DNA of 64,000 nucleotides, from assembly GCA_963778945.1 (NCBI GenBank), contig CAVZWL010000027.1:67569-131568 (forward strand). The letters run 5' to 3'. Under the pieces are notes generated by a model. The model made no database searches. It was given only the letters and a program-made list of their open reading frames with translations, and had not been told where the DNA came from. Positions 28,855 to 38,562 of the stretch are shown piece by piece. Every line of letters starts with the position of its first letter. Position 1 is the stretch's first letter. Origin of the DNA: Fen-1254 sp963778945. GTDB lineage: Bacteria > Bacteroidota > Ignavibacteria > UBA10030. The position numbers and the translations under genes were made by a program.

Positions 28855-30179
28855 TTATTTTCCAGCTATTGCCCGAAAGGCCTGATCGAAATCTGCAATA
28901 ATATCGTCAATGTGCTCGATGCCGACAGATACTCGAATAAGATCCGGCGATACGCCGGCAGACATCTGCTCGGCATCACTGAGCTGCTGATGCGTTGTCG
29001 ATGCCGGATGAATGACGAGCGTTTTAGCGTCCCCGACATTAGCAACGAGACTGGCAAGTTTTAAGTTATTGATCAGCCGTTTGCCTGCTTCCAATCCGCC
29101 TTTGAATGCCGAATGCGACCATACCGCCGAAGAGGCCGGGACGCAGATACTTCAGTGCATTGGTGCGGGAAGGATGACCTGCAAGTCCGGGATAAGCCGT
29201 CCATTGCACAAAAGGAGACTGTTCAAGCCATTGTGCAAAGGCATAGAGCATTTTGCGAATGGCGTTCGGCACGCAGCGATAATGTTTCCAGGCCCTGTAA
29301 AAATAAAAATGCGTTGAATGGCGAGAGGCATGCTCCGATATCGCGTAATTGTTCTACACGCGCACGGGTGATGAAAGCGATATTGCCGAATCGGCTTTGT
29401 GCGCCGAAAAGATCCCAAAATTTTATGCCGTGGTACCCGGGACTCGGTTCTGTGAAAACAGGGAATCGGCCGTTATTCCAGGGGAAAGTGCCCGCGTCTA
29501 CAATAACGCCGCCAATCGATGTCCCGTGCCCGCCTATCCATTTTGTCGCGGAATGAAGGACGATATCTGCGCCGAAATCGATCGGGCGGCAGACATATCC
29601 CCCGATGCCGAACGTATTATCGACGACAAGAGGTATGCCGTTCCGATGTGCGATGCGCGCCAATCCTTCGAAATCAGGGACATCCAATCGCGGATTGCCG
29701 ATCGTTTCGACATAAAGAGCTCTTGTTTTATCGTCAATAAACGGCTCAAAATCTTTCGGGTCGTTGCTGTCGACAAGTTTTGCATCGATGCCGAGTTTTT
29801 TGAATGTAACTTTAAACTGATTGTAGGAACCGCCGTAAAGACGGCTGGAAGAAACAAGGTTTTCACCTTCCTGAAGAAGAGTCGTCAACGCGATGAACTG
29901 CGCGGCGTGCCCGGATGCCGTCGCAAGCCCGCCGATTCCGCCTTCGAGCGCGGCGAGCCGTTCTTCGAAGACCGCCACAGTCGGATTCATGATACGGGAA
30001 TAAATATTTCCGAATTCTTGAAGTCCGAAGAGGCGCGCCGCATGGTCGGCATCACGGAACACATAGGAAGAAGTTTGATAAAGCGGAACGGCTCGGGAAT
30101 ACGTGTCCTTATCGATATGCTGGCCGGCATGAAGCTGCAGCGTCTCAAATTTATACTTTGGTTCTTTTGATTCCTGCAT
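28855..30179 (-). CDS. metY: O-acetylhomoserine sulfhydrylase (two frame breaks)
   Basis: N-terminus FETLQLHAGQHIDKDTYSRA, VPLYQTSSYVF and the PLP-phosphate arm NIYSRIMNPTVAVFEERLA are those of MetY. The PLP lysine is in LHSATKWIGGHGTSIGGVIV (about 207); VVDNTFGIGGY precedes it. The frame breaks near 29245 (after QGLETLSLRAERHSQNAL) and near 29100; the last part, KLASLVANVGDAKTLVIHPA then STTHQQLSDAEQ, is the conserved C-terminus of the family. Joined length ~440 residues, normal. It condenses O-acetylhomoserine with sulfide to homocysteine in the cytosol. It is the first gene after the SAM riboswitch. Both breaks could be consensus indels. Confidence 0.92.
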
Positions 30180-30215
30180 AGATGCTCCTCGTTCTTGATC
30201 GCTTTTTCTTTATAA

Positions 30216-30253
30216 CGAAAAAGCCTCGCCGGAAAGATTGTCCGAAGAGGCTG
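30216..30253 (-). terminator. riboswitch-controlled terminator before metY
   Basis: On the reverse strand AGCCTCTTCGGA (30252-30241) pairs with TCCGGCGAGGCT (30233-30222) with two mismatches, followed by TTTTT. It is placed directly after the SAM-I aptamer and 37 bp before metY, as expected for the expression platform: SAM bound means termination. Confidence 0.85.
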
Positions 30254-30264
30254 TTGAGCATCTT

Positions 30265-30384
30265 CTCTTATCTTTCCCTGGACAGACTTTGTCGCGGGCA
30301 GGATTTAGCACCAGCGTTCCGCCTGGGCGGAACCGGTTGCTAAGGCTTCATCGGGCCTGATCCCTCAGCCTTTCACTATAAGAG
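30265..30384 (-). promoter_or_regulatory. SAM-I (S-box) riboswitch
   Basis: Read on the reverse strand: P1 CTCTTAT (30384-30378) closes with ATAAGAG (30271-30265). Inside are GGCTGAGGGATCAGGCCC, GATGAAGCC, GGCAACC-like TTAGCAACCGG, a GTTCCGCC/GGCGGAAC hairpin, and GGTGCTAAATCC followed by a variable stem, all in S-box order. It senses S-adenosylmethionine and here governs metY-metA through the terminator just downstream. Confidence 0.93.
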
Positions 30385-30444
30385 GCCTATTTTGATTATT
30401 GTCGTAAACCAATAATCATAAAATAATTACTACTTTATTCATTT

Positions 30445-30473
30445 AATATACAACATCCGGTATCGTATGTCAA
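30445..30473 (-). promoter_or_regulatory. sigma-70-type promoter of the met operon
   Basis: Reverse strand TTGACA (30473-30468), exactly 17 bp, TATATT (30450-30445). Transcription would begin around 30438, about 54 nt before the riboswitch P1 helix. Confidence 0.75.
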
Positions 30474-30654
30474 GTTCCGTCTGGAGTGCATTGGTTTTTC
30501 AATCTGTGCGTTCATTCTCCTTCTTCATCCTATTGTATAAAAAATATTGCCGGATTACTTGAATTCCCTTTCGCACATTTGTATATTATCCACGTGTGTC
30601 ATTCCTTTTGTAGAGGCAAGGCTTTTAAATTTTTTTCTGACCTATACTCCTTCA

Positions 30655-33204
30655 ATGGAAAGGCGTAATGCTGTGAACATTGTGAAAATTCTGCCCGCTC
30701 TCATATCACCGCCCGATTTTGATGACGAAGAAAGAAATCGTGTTGCCGGAATATTAAATGTTATGGCTCTCAGCGTTTTGGCCGGTTATATCATTCTTTT
30801 TATTCCGCATGCCGTTCTTGGCCATTTCCGGCTTTCCGCGGAAATCATCGCCGCGGGAGCATTGATTGCACTGTCAATTTTTTTCCTTCGCATAGGGAAG
30901 CTGCAACTGGCCGAAAATTTCCTGATCTCAGCACTTCTCGGCTGCATCGTCTATATAATTTTTAGTTCGAGGGGTCTGCACAGCAAAGCGCTTCTCGCAA
31001 TACCTCTTAGTCTTGTTTTTGCAGGCCTTGCACTGAAACAAAAGGGCTTCTTTGCCTTTACGATGATAGCGATTGCCTCGATTGTTGCAGCCGGCGTTAT
31101 AGAAATAGGGAGACAGACTGCCGGCAAGCCGAATCAGCCCTTAACATATCTCGATGTCATCGATATAGCAGTCATACTCGCCGTTACTGCCTGCGCCGTC
31201 CGGATTCTCTCTGTTCATATCATCCATAATATGCATACCCTGATTCAGAGCGAAAAGGAAGGACGCCAAAAATCCGAGGTCTTGAAGGAATCGGAAGAAA
31301 AATTCAGGACGTTAACAGAAGAACTTCCGAATATGGTATACATTCTCAAAAAGGAGAAGATTGTTTACAGCAATGAAAAATGCGAGGAGATGATCGGATT
31401 TTTAAGAGATGAAATGTCCGATCCGAAATTCGATGTGTTATCGATCGTAGCGCCGGAATTCCGCGATGTATTCGTGCAAAAGAATAAACAATTGATGAAC
31501 GGAGAGAATGTCGAACCGTATGAATGTACGTTCCTGAGCAAAGGAGACGATCGCATCCATTGTTTTCAAATGTCTAAAGTGATTCACTATGAAGGTGAAA
31601 CGGCGATTCTCGGCCTGGTTACAGATTTGACGGAAATTAAGCGAACACAGGAGGCGATTCGAGACAGCCAGATGCGGCTTTCCAGTATTATTACGTCTGC
31701 GATGGAAGCGATCATCACTTTAGATGAACAAAAGCGAATCTGTTCATTGAACCCTGCTGCCGAGCAGATGTTCGGCTGCACCGAACATGATGCTCTCGGT
31801 CAGAATATCGATCGGTTTATACTTTTTCCACAGATGAAAAATGAACAAGAACACTCGCCGGAAATTGATTTTCGTTCATTCGTCAAAGAGCTCGAAGGAA
31901 AAGTGCAGATGATCAGCGGAATTCGAGCCAGCGGAGAATCATTCCCTGCCGAGCTGTCCCTTTCACTGACCAAGGTGGATCATGAATCCTTGTACACGAT
32001 CATTTTGCGGGATATTACAGATCGCATGAGATCGGAAGAACGCCAGCGAGACTTGCAGGCGCAGCTGCTTCAATCGCAGAAAATGGAGGCCGTCGGCGCA
32101 CTTGCCGGTGGAATTGCCCATGATTTTAACAACCTTCTTTCCGTCATCATCGGCAATGCCGAATTGGTCAAATTAAAGCTGGCCGGCGGGCATCCGGCCG
32201 TAAAGAACGTCGATGAAGTATTGATCGGTGCAGAACGCGCACAGGATCTTGTGCATCAAATCCTTGCGTTCAGCCGAAAGCAGGATTCTACACTTCGTCC
32301 TCTGCGTCTGCATTACGTCATGCGCGAAGGTATAAAATTACTGCGTGCATCAATTCCATCGACGATCGATATTAAACTGGATCTCCCTCAGAACGGACCG
32401 CTCGTGCTGGGAGATCCTACACAGTTGCATCAGGTTCTCATGAATTTGTGTACAAATGCAGTGCATGCCATGCAAGGGACGAATGGCAGGCTCGTTGTAA
32501 AGCAGGAGAACGTTGAATTGGATGATCGGACCGCTTTGATTCATCCGGATCTTCATCAAGGGGAGTATACATTGACGAGCGTTCAGGATAACGGCTGCGG
32601 GATGGATGGATTTACATTAAAAAGAATTTTCGAACCTTTTTTTACGACGAAAGAACCCGGAAAAGGGACTGGTTTGGGATTGTCGATTGTGCATTCGATT
32701 ATCAAAGGTCACGGCGGAGCGGTAAAAATAACCAGCGAATTGGGAAAAGGCACGAAAGCCGAAGTCTATATCCCTCTTTTCCATGGTGAAGAAGATGCTG
32801 TACATGCTGTTAAAGCTCAGGAAGCAAGGGGCAGGGCGGAAAAAATATTGATTGTCGACGATGAAGAACCCCTTTTATTTACACTGACGGAAATTTTAAA
32901 AGGTCTCGGCTATGCTCCGACTCCCTATAACAGTCCCGTCGAAGCCCTGCAGGCGTTTGAGAAAGATCCATTGCAATACGACCTCGTGATTACCGATCAA
33001 ACGATGCCCAATATGACCGGAACATTGTTTGCGCACAGGATCGGCCTTATTCGGAATGATGTGCCTATTATTCTTATGACCGGATACGATCAGCTGGAAG
33101 ATCCGGATAAACTCAAGAAACTCGGCATCCAAAAAGTGATCCTCAAACCGTTTAAAAAGATATTCTTAGGAGATACGATTAAGGCCGTACTTGAAAAAAG
33201 GTGA
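30655..33204 (+). CDS. hybrid membrane sensor histidine kinase (6 TM, PAS-PAS-HisKA-HATPase-REC)
   Basis: 850 residues from the ATG at 30655; the frame opens earlier only at a TTG (30547). About six transmembrane helices fill residues 25-190. Two PAS regions follow: EEKFRTLTEELPNMVYILK onward (about 210-330) and SSIITSAMEAIITLDEQKR onward (about 335-460). The phosphoacceptor H-box is LAGGIAHDFNNLLSVIIGNA (His about 489). The ATP-binding domain has LMNLCTNAVHAM (N box), DNGCGMD (G1), FEPFFTTKEPGKGTGLGLSI (F and G2). A receiver domain ends the protein: ILIVDDEEPL and phosphorylatable Asp about 781 in ITDQTMPN, with Lys in LKPFKK. It autophosphorylates and passes phosphate to its own receiver. 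No output partner is adjacent; a receiver remnant lies on the other strand just downstream. Confidence 0.93.
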   Translation: MERRNAVNIVKILPALISPPDFDDEERNRVAGILNVMALSVLAGYIILFIPHAVLGHFRLSAEIIAAGALIALSIFFLRIGKLQLAENFLISALLGCIVYIIFSSRGLHSKALLAIPLSLVFAGLALKQKGFFAFTMIAIASIVAAGVIEIGRQTAGKPNQPLTYLDVIDIAVILAVTACAVRILSVHIIHNMHTLIQSEKEGRQKSEVLKESEEKFRTLTEELPNMVYILKKEKIVYSNEKCEEMIGFLRDEMSDPKFDVLSIVAPEFRDVFVQKNKQLMNGENVEPYECTFLSKGDDRIHCFQMSKVIHYEGETAILGLVTDLTEIKRTQEAIRDSQMRLSSIITSAMEAIITLDEQKRICSLNPAAEQMFGCTEHDALGQNIDRFILFPQMKNEQEHSPEIDFRSFVKELEGKVQMISGIRASGESFPAELSLSLTKVDHESLYTIILRDITDRMRSEERQRDLQAQLLQSQKMEAVGALAGGIAHDFNNLLSVIIGNAELVKLKLAGGHPAVKNVDEVLIGAERAQDLVHQILAFSRKQDSTLRPLRLHYVMREGIKLLRASIPSTIDIKLDLPQNGPLVLGDPTQLHQVLMNLCTNAVHAMQGTNGRLVVKQENVELDDRTALIHPDLHQGEYTLTSVQDNGCGMDGFTLKRIFEPFFTTKEPGKGTGLGLSIVHSIIKGHGGAVKITSELGKGTKAEVYIPLFHGEEDAVHAVKAQEARGRAEKILIVDDEEPLLFTLTEILKGLGYAPTPYNSPVEALQAFEKDPLQYDLVITDQTMPNMTGTLFAHRIGLIRNDVPIILMTGYDQLEDPDKLKKLGIQKVILKPFKKIFLGDTIKAVLEKR

Positions 33205-33313
33205 GTGTGTCATTGCCGTCCGGATCACAGGATTCACACCAGGAGATTTTGCTGGTACGGAAAAATTGCGATGACGGCAGCTTTCCCGTCATGCGATGCC
33301 GGCAGGCGGCGCA

Positions 33314-33436
33314 TTATTCCAATTCTGCGAGTATTTTCATTTCCTCAAGGCGTTTCAATCTTCCATGAAGGGCTGCCGGTAAATTCTCTCTCCGGATCGG
33401 CTTGATCAAAAAATCGTCGATGCCCATTGCTTTGAT
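33314..33436 (-). pseudogene. C-terminal fragment of a response-regulator receiver domain
   Basis: The reverse strand reads KAMGIDDFLIKPIRRENL then PAALHGRLKRLEEMKILAEL and a stop at 33314. AMGIDDFLIKPI is the end of a receiver domain (conserved Lys-Pro after beta5). Upstream of it the frame meets stop codons at once and no N-terminal half is present, so it is a gene remnant between the kinase and the TMTC-like gene. It probably came from a second two-component gene. Confidence 0.75.
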
Positions 33437-33521
33437 AGTGGGCTATTATGAAAAATTTGCATCCTGTTCTTCTAAGATGTTTTTTTTGTACCTTACTTCT
33501 CAAGCAGAGGATGGTATACAT

Positions 33522-35189
33522 ATGCAGAAATGGATGGAATCGGTGCGAAATTGGCACGTCTACGTCGCAATTATTGTCCTCGGGACGGCTCTCTACGGAA
33601 AAAGCGTTTTTTTTGAATACACGTATGCCGATGATACGCAATTGCTTGTTGTCAACCAGGAATTTCTCAGTCATCTCTCCAATCTGCCGAAACTTTTTAC
33701 GACGGAAGTATTCCTTTCCATGTCGAATCCGAATTTGTACTATCGGCCGTTGTTAAATCTTTTTTTTATGCTTCTCTTCCAGATCTCCGACGGTTCCCTT
33801 TGGTGCTTTCACCTCGTGAACCTGCTGATTCATTTGGGATGTTCGATCCTTGTTTATTCGGTCTTTCAGCGCCTTAAGCTTTCACGGTTACATTCCCTTT
33901 TATGCGCTCTGATTTTTTGTGTCCACCCAATGCTGACATCTGCGGTAACATGGATTCCGGGCATCAATGACACTCTGGTTACATTTTTCATTTTAAGTTC
34001 TTTTCTTCTTTTTCTCCAGGCGCTGCAAACAAAAAACAAAAGCCGTTTTCTCGGGCATGTGATTCTTTTGTTCCTGGCCCTTCTTACGAAGGAAGGAGCG
34101 ATTGTCTTTCCCTTGCTCTGTCTGTTGTATTTAGCCTTCGTGCAAGACGAACCAATCCGGAGAAAAAATGTTGTCCGGATTGTTTTTGCCTATTGTGCTG
34201 TAACTGCGTCGTGGTTCCTCTTAAGAGCCATGGTTTCTCTCAATTTTGTGATCCATCAAACCGCAGGCGATGCTGCTGCCGTTTGGATTAAAAATCTACC
34301 CGTACTTGTGCTCTATTTCGGCAAAGTCATTCTGCCCTTTAATCTTTCCATCTATCCGAATCTTCAAGACCATTCGTTATGGTTTGGCTTCGCTGGTATT
34401 ATCTTATGTGCCGGAGCCCTGATCTGGGAGAAGCCCAAAACATGGATATATATATTCAGCGGTTTAAGCTGGTTCGTTTTATTTCTTCTTCCTTCTTTGC
34501 TTGTCGGAATAATATTCCATGAACACCGGGCATATTGTTCGCTCGCCGGCATTCTTTTCGCTCTTGCCCAGTTTCCGATTCTTCAGAAAATTGATATAAG
34601 AAAAACTTATCATTTTGGCGGAGCGGTTCTTTTGATTTCAGTTTTATTTCTTCTGACCTTTGTCCATGAAGAGCAGTTCCGTAATCGGCAGAGTTATGCG
34701 CTAAGCGCTTTCCATTCCGATCCGAGCGTCGATGCGTCGTATTTGGGTCTGGCCGGAATGTATATCGACGAAGGGAACGATGTTATGGCAGAGAAGATAA
34801 TTCATGCCGGAATTGCATTGAAGCCTGAGATGCAAATGGTCCACAGGCAGCTTGCGGATATTTATGTGCACAGAGGAGCGTATCTTCAGGCAAAAGAAGA
34901 ATATGAGACCTCTCTTAAAATAGAGCCGCTGCACTTGTATACCTATATCAATTACGGCAAATTATGTCTGCAAACAGGCGCTTATGACCAGGCGGCGCAT
35001 CTCTGGAAAACATCGGTAGCGATAAATCCGGAATTTATTCTCGGATATTATTATCTGGCAAATTATTACGTCCACACCAAAATCGATCCGGATTCGGCTA
35101 TGTTCTTTGTACGGGAAATTCAAAATCATGGTTCGGTGGTGATGCCGGAATTGCTGGAGTCTATCGAAGCTCTCAAGTCCGGCAGGTGA
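33522..35189 (+). CDS. TMTC-like multispanning GT-C protein with C-terminal TPR repeats
   Basis: 555 residues from the ATG at 33522 (AGAGG upstream; the frame extends to 33402 but overlaps the receiver remnant). About ten membrane helices span residues 10-365. An early luminal loop has EYTYADDTQLLVVNQ, equivalent to the acidic catalytic loop of protein O-mannosyltransferase/TMTC-type GT-C enzymes, and FHLVNLLIHLGCSILVY and CVHPMLTSAVTWIPGINDTL are typical of bacterial TMTC-like proteins. After residue ~385 come TPR units such as YLGLAGMYIDEGNDVMAEKI, HRQLADIYVHRGAYLQAKEE and YTYINYGKLCLQTGAYDQAA. Such proteins are thought to move a lipid-linked sugar onto protein or glycan in the periplasm; activity here is inferred. 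Confidence 0.8.
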   Translation: MQKWMESVRNWHVYVAIIVLGTALYGKSVFFEYTYADDTQLLVVNQEFLSHLSNLPKLFTTEVFLSMSNPNLYYRPLLNLFFMLLFQISDGSLWCFHLVNLLIHLGCSILVYSVFQRLKLSRLHSLLCALIFCVHPMLTSAVTWIPGINDTLVTFFILSSFLLFLQALQTKNKSRFLGHVILLFLALLTKEGAIVFPLLCLLYLAFVQDEPIRRKNVVRIVFAYCAVTASWFLLRAMVSLNFVIHQTAGDAAAVWIKNLPVLVLYFGKVILPFNLSIYPNLQDHSLWFGFAGIILCAGALIWEKPKTWIYIFSGLSWFVLFLLPSLLVGIIFHEHRAYCSLAGILFALAQFPILQKIDIRKTYHFGGAVLLISVLFLLTFVHEEQFRNRQSYALSAFHSDPSVDASYLGLAGMYIDEGNDVMAEKIIHAGIALKPEMQMVHRQLADIYVHRGAYLQAKEEYETSLKIEPLHLYTYINYGKLCLQTGAYDQAAHLWKTSVAINPEFILGYYYLANYYVHTKIDPDSAMFFVREIQNHGSVVMPELLESIEALKSGR

Positions 35190-35193
35190 ATAA

Positions 35194-35230
35194 AAAAGCC
35201 CGTACCGCTGGAAGCGGGACGGGCTTTTGA
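35194..35230. terminator. bidirectional terminator between the TMTC-like gene and hppA
   Basis: AAAAGCCCGTACCGCT pairs with AGCGGGACGGGCTTTT around a GGA loop, with A and T runs on both sides. It serves both convergent genes. Confidence 0.85.
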
Positions 35231-35252
35231 AAAGACTGCAAGAATCAGATGC

Positions 35253-37810
35253 TACTTTGCTTCTTCTTCGACGAGATCACCGGATTCCTTTTTACTCTGA
35301 TAAATTGCCCAGCCAATTGCTGTTGCTGCAATAACCGCAACAACGATGCCGGTCAACAGATCGGTTCCGGCAGATATTCGCTTTCGTAATGTTGAATTTC
35401 AACACCAATCCGAGCGTAAGCAAGCTGACCATATTCATAACCTTGATAAGCGGGTTAATCGCAGGTCCTGCAGTATCTTTTAATGGATCGCCAACAGTAT
35501 CGCCGGTGACGGCGGCTTTGTGCGCCTCTGAACCTTTACCGCCGTAGAGACCGTCTTCGATCATTTTCTTAGCATTATCCCATGCGCCGCCGGCGTTTGC
35601 CATAAACACGGCAAGGAGCTGGCCGACAAGAATCATTCCGGCAAGGAATCCGCCGAGCGCGTACGGTCCAAGTATAAATCCGACAAGAATCGGAGTCATG
35701 ATAGCGAGGATGCCCGGACCGATGAGTTCTTTCTGCGCAGTGTTCGTGCAGATATCGACCACACGGCCGTAATCCGGTTTCTTGGTGCCGTTCCAGATTT
35801 CAGGATCATGGAATTGAATGCGGCATTCTTTGACAATCCAGAATGCTGCACGGCCGACGGCACGAATCAAGCATTCCGCTGAAGAGGAACGGAACTGCGC
35901 CGCCAAGAAGGAATCCGATAAACACAGTCGGATTAGCAACGGTAATTTTACCGGCTTCTGCGAAATACTGTGAAATCTTCATCAGGTTAATTTTATCTTC
36001 ACTGCCGACTGCAATGACTGCAATGAAGCTTGCAAACAACGAGACTGCCGCGATAACAGCTGAACCGATGGCGATACCTTTGGTTTCGGCTTTCGTCGTA
36101 TTACCGACTGCATCGAGATCGGCAAGGATTTGGCGGGCGCGTTTATAGCTGCCCGGTTTTTCTTTTTCCATCTCGTCTTTTTCGTAACCCATTTCTCCGA
36201 TACCATTTGCATTATCTGCTACTGGTCCGAACACGTCCATCGAAATGGTGTTGCCTGTTAGCGTCAACATGCCGATACCGGTCATGGCAACGCCATAGGC
36301 GATAAAGAGAGGCGGAGTGCCGGCATAGACGAGCACGGAAAGGAAAATGGCAACGGCTATAACAACGATGGCCGCAACAGTGCTTTCATAGCCGAGCGCA
36401 AATCCCTGAATAATATTTGTCGCATGTCCCGTTGTACATGCTTTTGCCAAACCTTTGACCGGCGAATGGCTCGTATGCGTGTAATAACTGGTTACCTTGT
36501 TCAACGCAACGGCAAGGAAAATACCGATCATGCAGGTAAGGGCGGGGCGCAGATCAAGATTCGGTATACCGAAATTTGCAATCCAGGGAAGCGAAATTGC
36601 CGTTCCGTCAGCATGAAAGAATCCTGCGACGGCTGTCGGGTTGCTTGCAAAGTATGCCGCATCAAAATAGAGATAGCCGAATCCGAGTGCAACAAATCCG
36701 ACAATACTGATAATAGAACCGATCCAGAATCCGCGATGAACGCTTTTCAAGAGCTGTATCTGAAGTGTCATCGGCGCCGGCTTTGACCGTGTAGGTGCTG
36801 ATGATGGAACCAAGAACGCCGATACCGCGAACGAGCAGCGGGAAAATAACGCCCTTGTGGCCGAAGCTTGCCATACCGAGAATCATAGCAGCTACGATGG
36901 TGACTTCATAACTTTCAAAAATATCCGCCGCCATACCGGCGCAGTCGCCGACATTATCGCCGACGTTGTCGGCAATGGTGGCTGCATTGCGCGGATCATC
37001 TTCGGGAATATCTTTTTCGATTTTACCGACAAGGTCGGCGCCGACGTCTGCGGCTTTCGTATAGATACCGCCGCCGACGCGCATAAACAGCGCGATGAGC
37101 GTTCCGCCGAAACCAAAACCCAGCAGTGCTTCGTATGCATGTTCACCGAACATCATAAAGATTAAGGTTCCGCCAAGCAGACCCAAACCGTCTGTCAGCA
37201 TACCGGTGATGGTTCCTGTGCGGTAGCCGAGCTGAAGCGCTTCGCCGTAACTGCGTTTTGCTGCAGCTGCAACGCGAAGGTTGCCCTGTGTCGCAAGACG
37301 CATGCCGACAAATCCGACAAGGAAGCTGAAAATTGAACCGACGAGGAATGCGCCTGAACGTCCCCAGCGGAATGCATCGATCGTTCCGGTGTACGTAAAA
37401 TAAAGGAACAACGTGATAATGATAATCAAAGGTCCGATCTTTTTGAACTGTGCCTTGAGGTAAGCGTTTGAGCCTTCACGCACAGCGGCTGCAATATCCT
37501 GCATTTTCTTTGTGCCTTGGTCGGCTTTGCGCACTTGTTTAACGAGCATAAGCGCATAGAGCAAGCCGGCAATAGCAATGCCGAGCACTGTAAGCAATCC
37601 AAAAATTTCAATGGGTTGAAAATTGCTCTCGCTGCTGAAAATAGCGAATGGGTGAAATGACTCCTGGGCGACTCCCGGATCGGTGCTTTGAGTGTGGCCT
37701 GTGTACGGCATAAAGACATACGCGGCGACAAAAAAGATCATCATGGCTACGAGATAATTTCTTCGCGCGCCGTGAGAACTTGAAACAATGATACTTCTCA
37801 GTTTATTCAT
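35253..37810 (-). CDS. hppA: membrane-bound H+-translocating pyrophosphatase, K+-independent type (three frame breaks)
   Basis: N-terminal part (37810 to about 36790): membrane helices and the substrate motif YTKAADVGADLVGKIEKDIP, DDPRNAATIADNVGDNVGDC, GMAADIFESYE. Middle part (to about 35880): QGFALGYESTVAAIVV, MDVFGPVADNANGIGEM and VGNTTKAETKGIAIGSA. The GNTTKA with Lys and Thr three residues later mark the K+-independent subclass. Third part: LGGFLAGMILVGQLLAVFMA, GGAWDNAKKMIEDG, HKAAVTGDTVGDPLKDTAGP, INPLIKVMNMVSLLTLGLVL. A further one-base break near 35385 restores RISAGTDLLTGIVVAVIAAT then YQSKKESGDLVEEEAK and a stop at 35253. Joined length is normal for H+-PPases. It hydrolyses PPi and pumps protons across the inner membrane. 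The N-terminus carries about 60 residues before helix 1 of the core, including a hydrophobic segment. Confidence 0.93.
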
Positions 37811-38242
37811 TTGAACATCCTGAATTTAGTGAATATGTGGTTTACTATAGAAAAGAACGATTTATTTTATGGGGGAAGATTTTTTGACCGTCATAATTTC
37901 GTTCAAAAAACAATAAATCCAATTTTCCCTCAATATTTAAAATCCCTCCATCTTTCCAAAAAATCAAGCTTTTTTTTATTAATTTTTTAACTCTTTTGGC
38001 AAGTGGGATGGAACTTTGAATAAAAAATCAAAATCCATAGAGTTCCGCCGCTTTGTTCCTGTCCGGCGCACATATTATATGCTATGGCAGGCGGGTCTCA
38101 TGCGAGTACAATGTCGTTTTTTTGGAATGGCTCTGGCCGCATAGGAAAAAACGTTGTTTGAACGGTTCCATACTTCATGGAGCGTCTGCTTCTATCGCGG
38201 CAGAAAATTTCTACAATCTTATGATTTTTTTGCCTGCGCCTC
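37811..38242 (+). other. gene-free A/T-rich gap between hppA and the trp operon
   Basis: About 430 bp between divergent hppA and the trp promoter. Long T and A runs (37965-38000) are present but no gene, known RNA or clear hppA promoter that I can defend. An open frame that runs through the right half only exists because it is in phase with the trp leader peptide. Confidence 0.5.
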
Positions 38243-38271
38243 TTGACAATGAAACAATAATTTACTATAGT
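38243..38271 (+). promoter_or_regulatory. sigma-70 promoter of the trp operon
   Basis: TTGACA (38243-38248), 17-bp spacer, TATAGT (38266-38271). The expected start, around 38277-38279, lies only two to four bases before the ATG of the leader peptide. Confidence 0.8.
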
Positions 38272-38280
38272 AAAGTCATT

Positions 38281-38361
38281 ATGGTGAACGAATCATACAA
38301 TCGGTTTGAGAACAAGGCTTGGTGGTGGCGCTGGTGTCAGTCTGCGCTTCCGCTCGTATAA
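38281..38361 (+). CDS. trpL: trp operon leader peptide (attenuator)
   Basis: 26 codons: MVNESYNRFENKAWWWRWCQ then SALPLV and TAA. Four tryptophan codons in five (38320-38334) precede a terminator by about 50 nt. CTTCCGCT (38347-38354), inside the peptide end, can pair with GGTGGAA-type sequence of the terminator left arm (38388-38394). A ribosome stalled at Trp codons leaves that segment free to form the antiterminator; a ribosome reaching the stop codon covers it and lets the terminator form. So transcription falls when charged tRNA-Trp is plentiful. No Shine-Dalgarno is seen, and the promoter placement suggests a nearly leaderless start. Confidence 0.88.
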   Translation: MVNESYNRFENKAWWWRWCQSALPLV

Positions 38362-38381
38362 TTCGTATCTAAAGAATTTAT

Positions 38382-38423
38382 AAAAAAGGTGGAAACGTAG
38401 ACGTAACGGTTCCGCCTTTTTTG
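38382..38423 (+). terminator. trp attenuator terminator
   Basis: AAAAAAGGTGGAAACG (38382-38397) pairs with CGGTTCCGCCTTTTTT (38407-38422), with one mismatch and one G-T, ending in a T run. It lies 20 nt past the leader peptide stop and 140 nt before trpB2. Confidence 0.9.
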
Positions 38424-38562
38424 TTGTACCTTCCCGCAAAAATCGTGAGAACCGCTCTTACGAAAAAAATCCATCGAATATTTCATTAACCAACGATGCA
38501 CTTCCGTGACATCAGAGCGCTGTTCCGGAAGTACGGACATCATAAAATCTAAGGAGGAACCT

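Noticed and set aside
38053..38361. 102-codon open frame before trpB2
   Set aside because: Only its last 26 codons, the trp leader peptide, make sense; the promoter at 38243-38271 lies inside the upper part.
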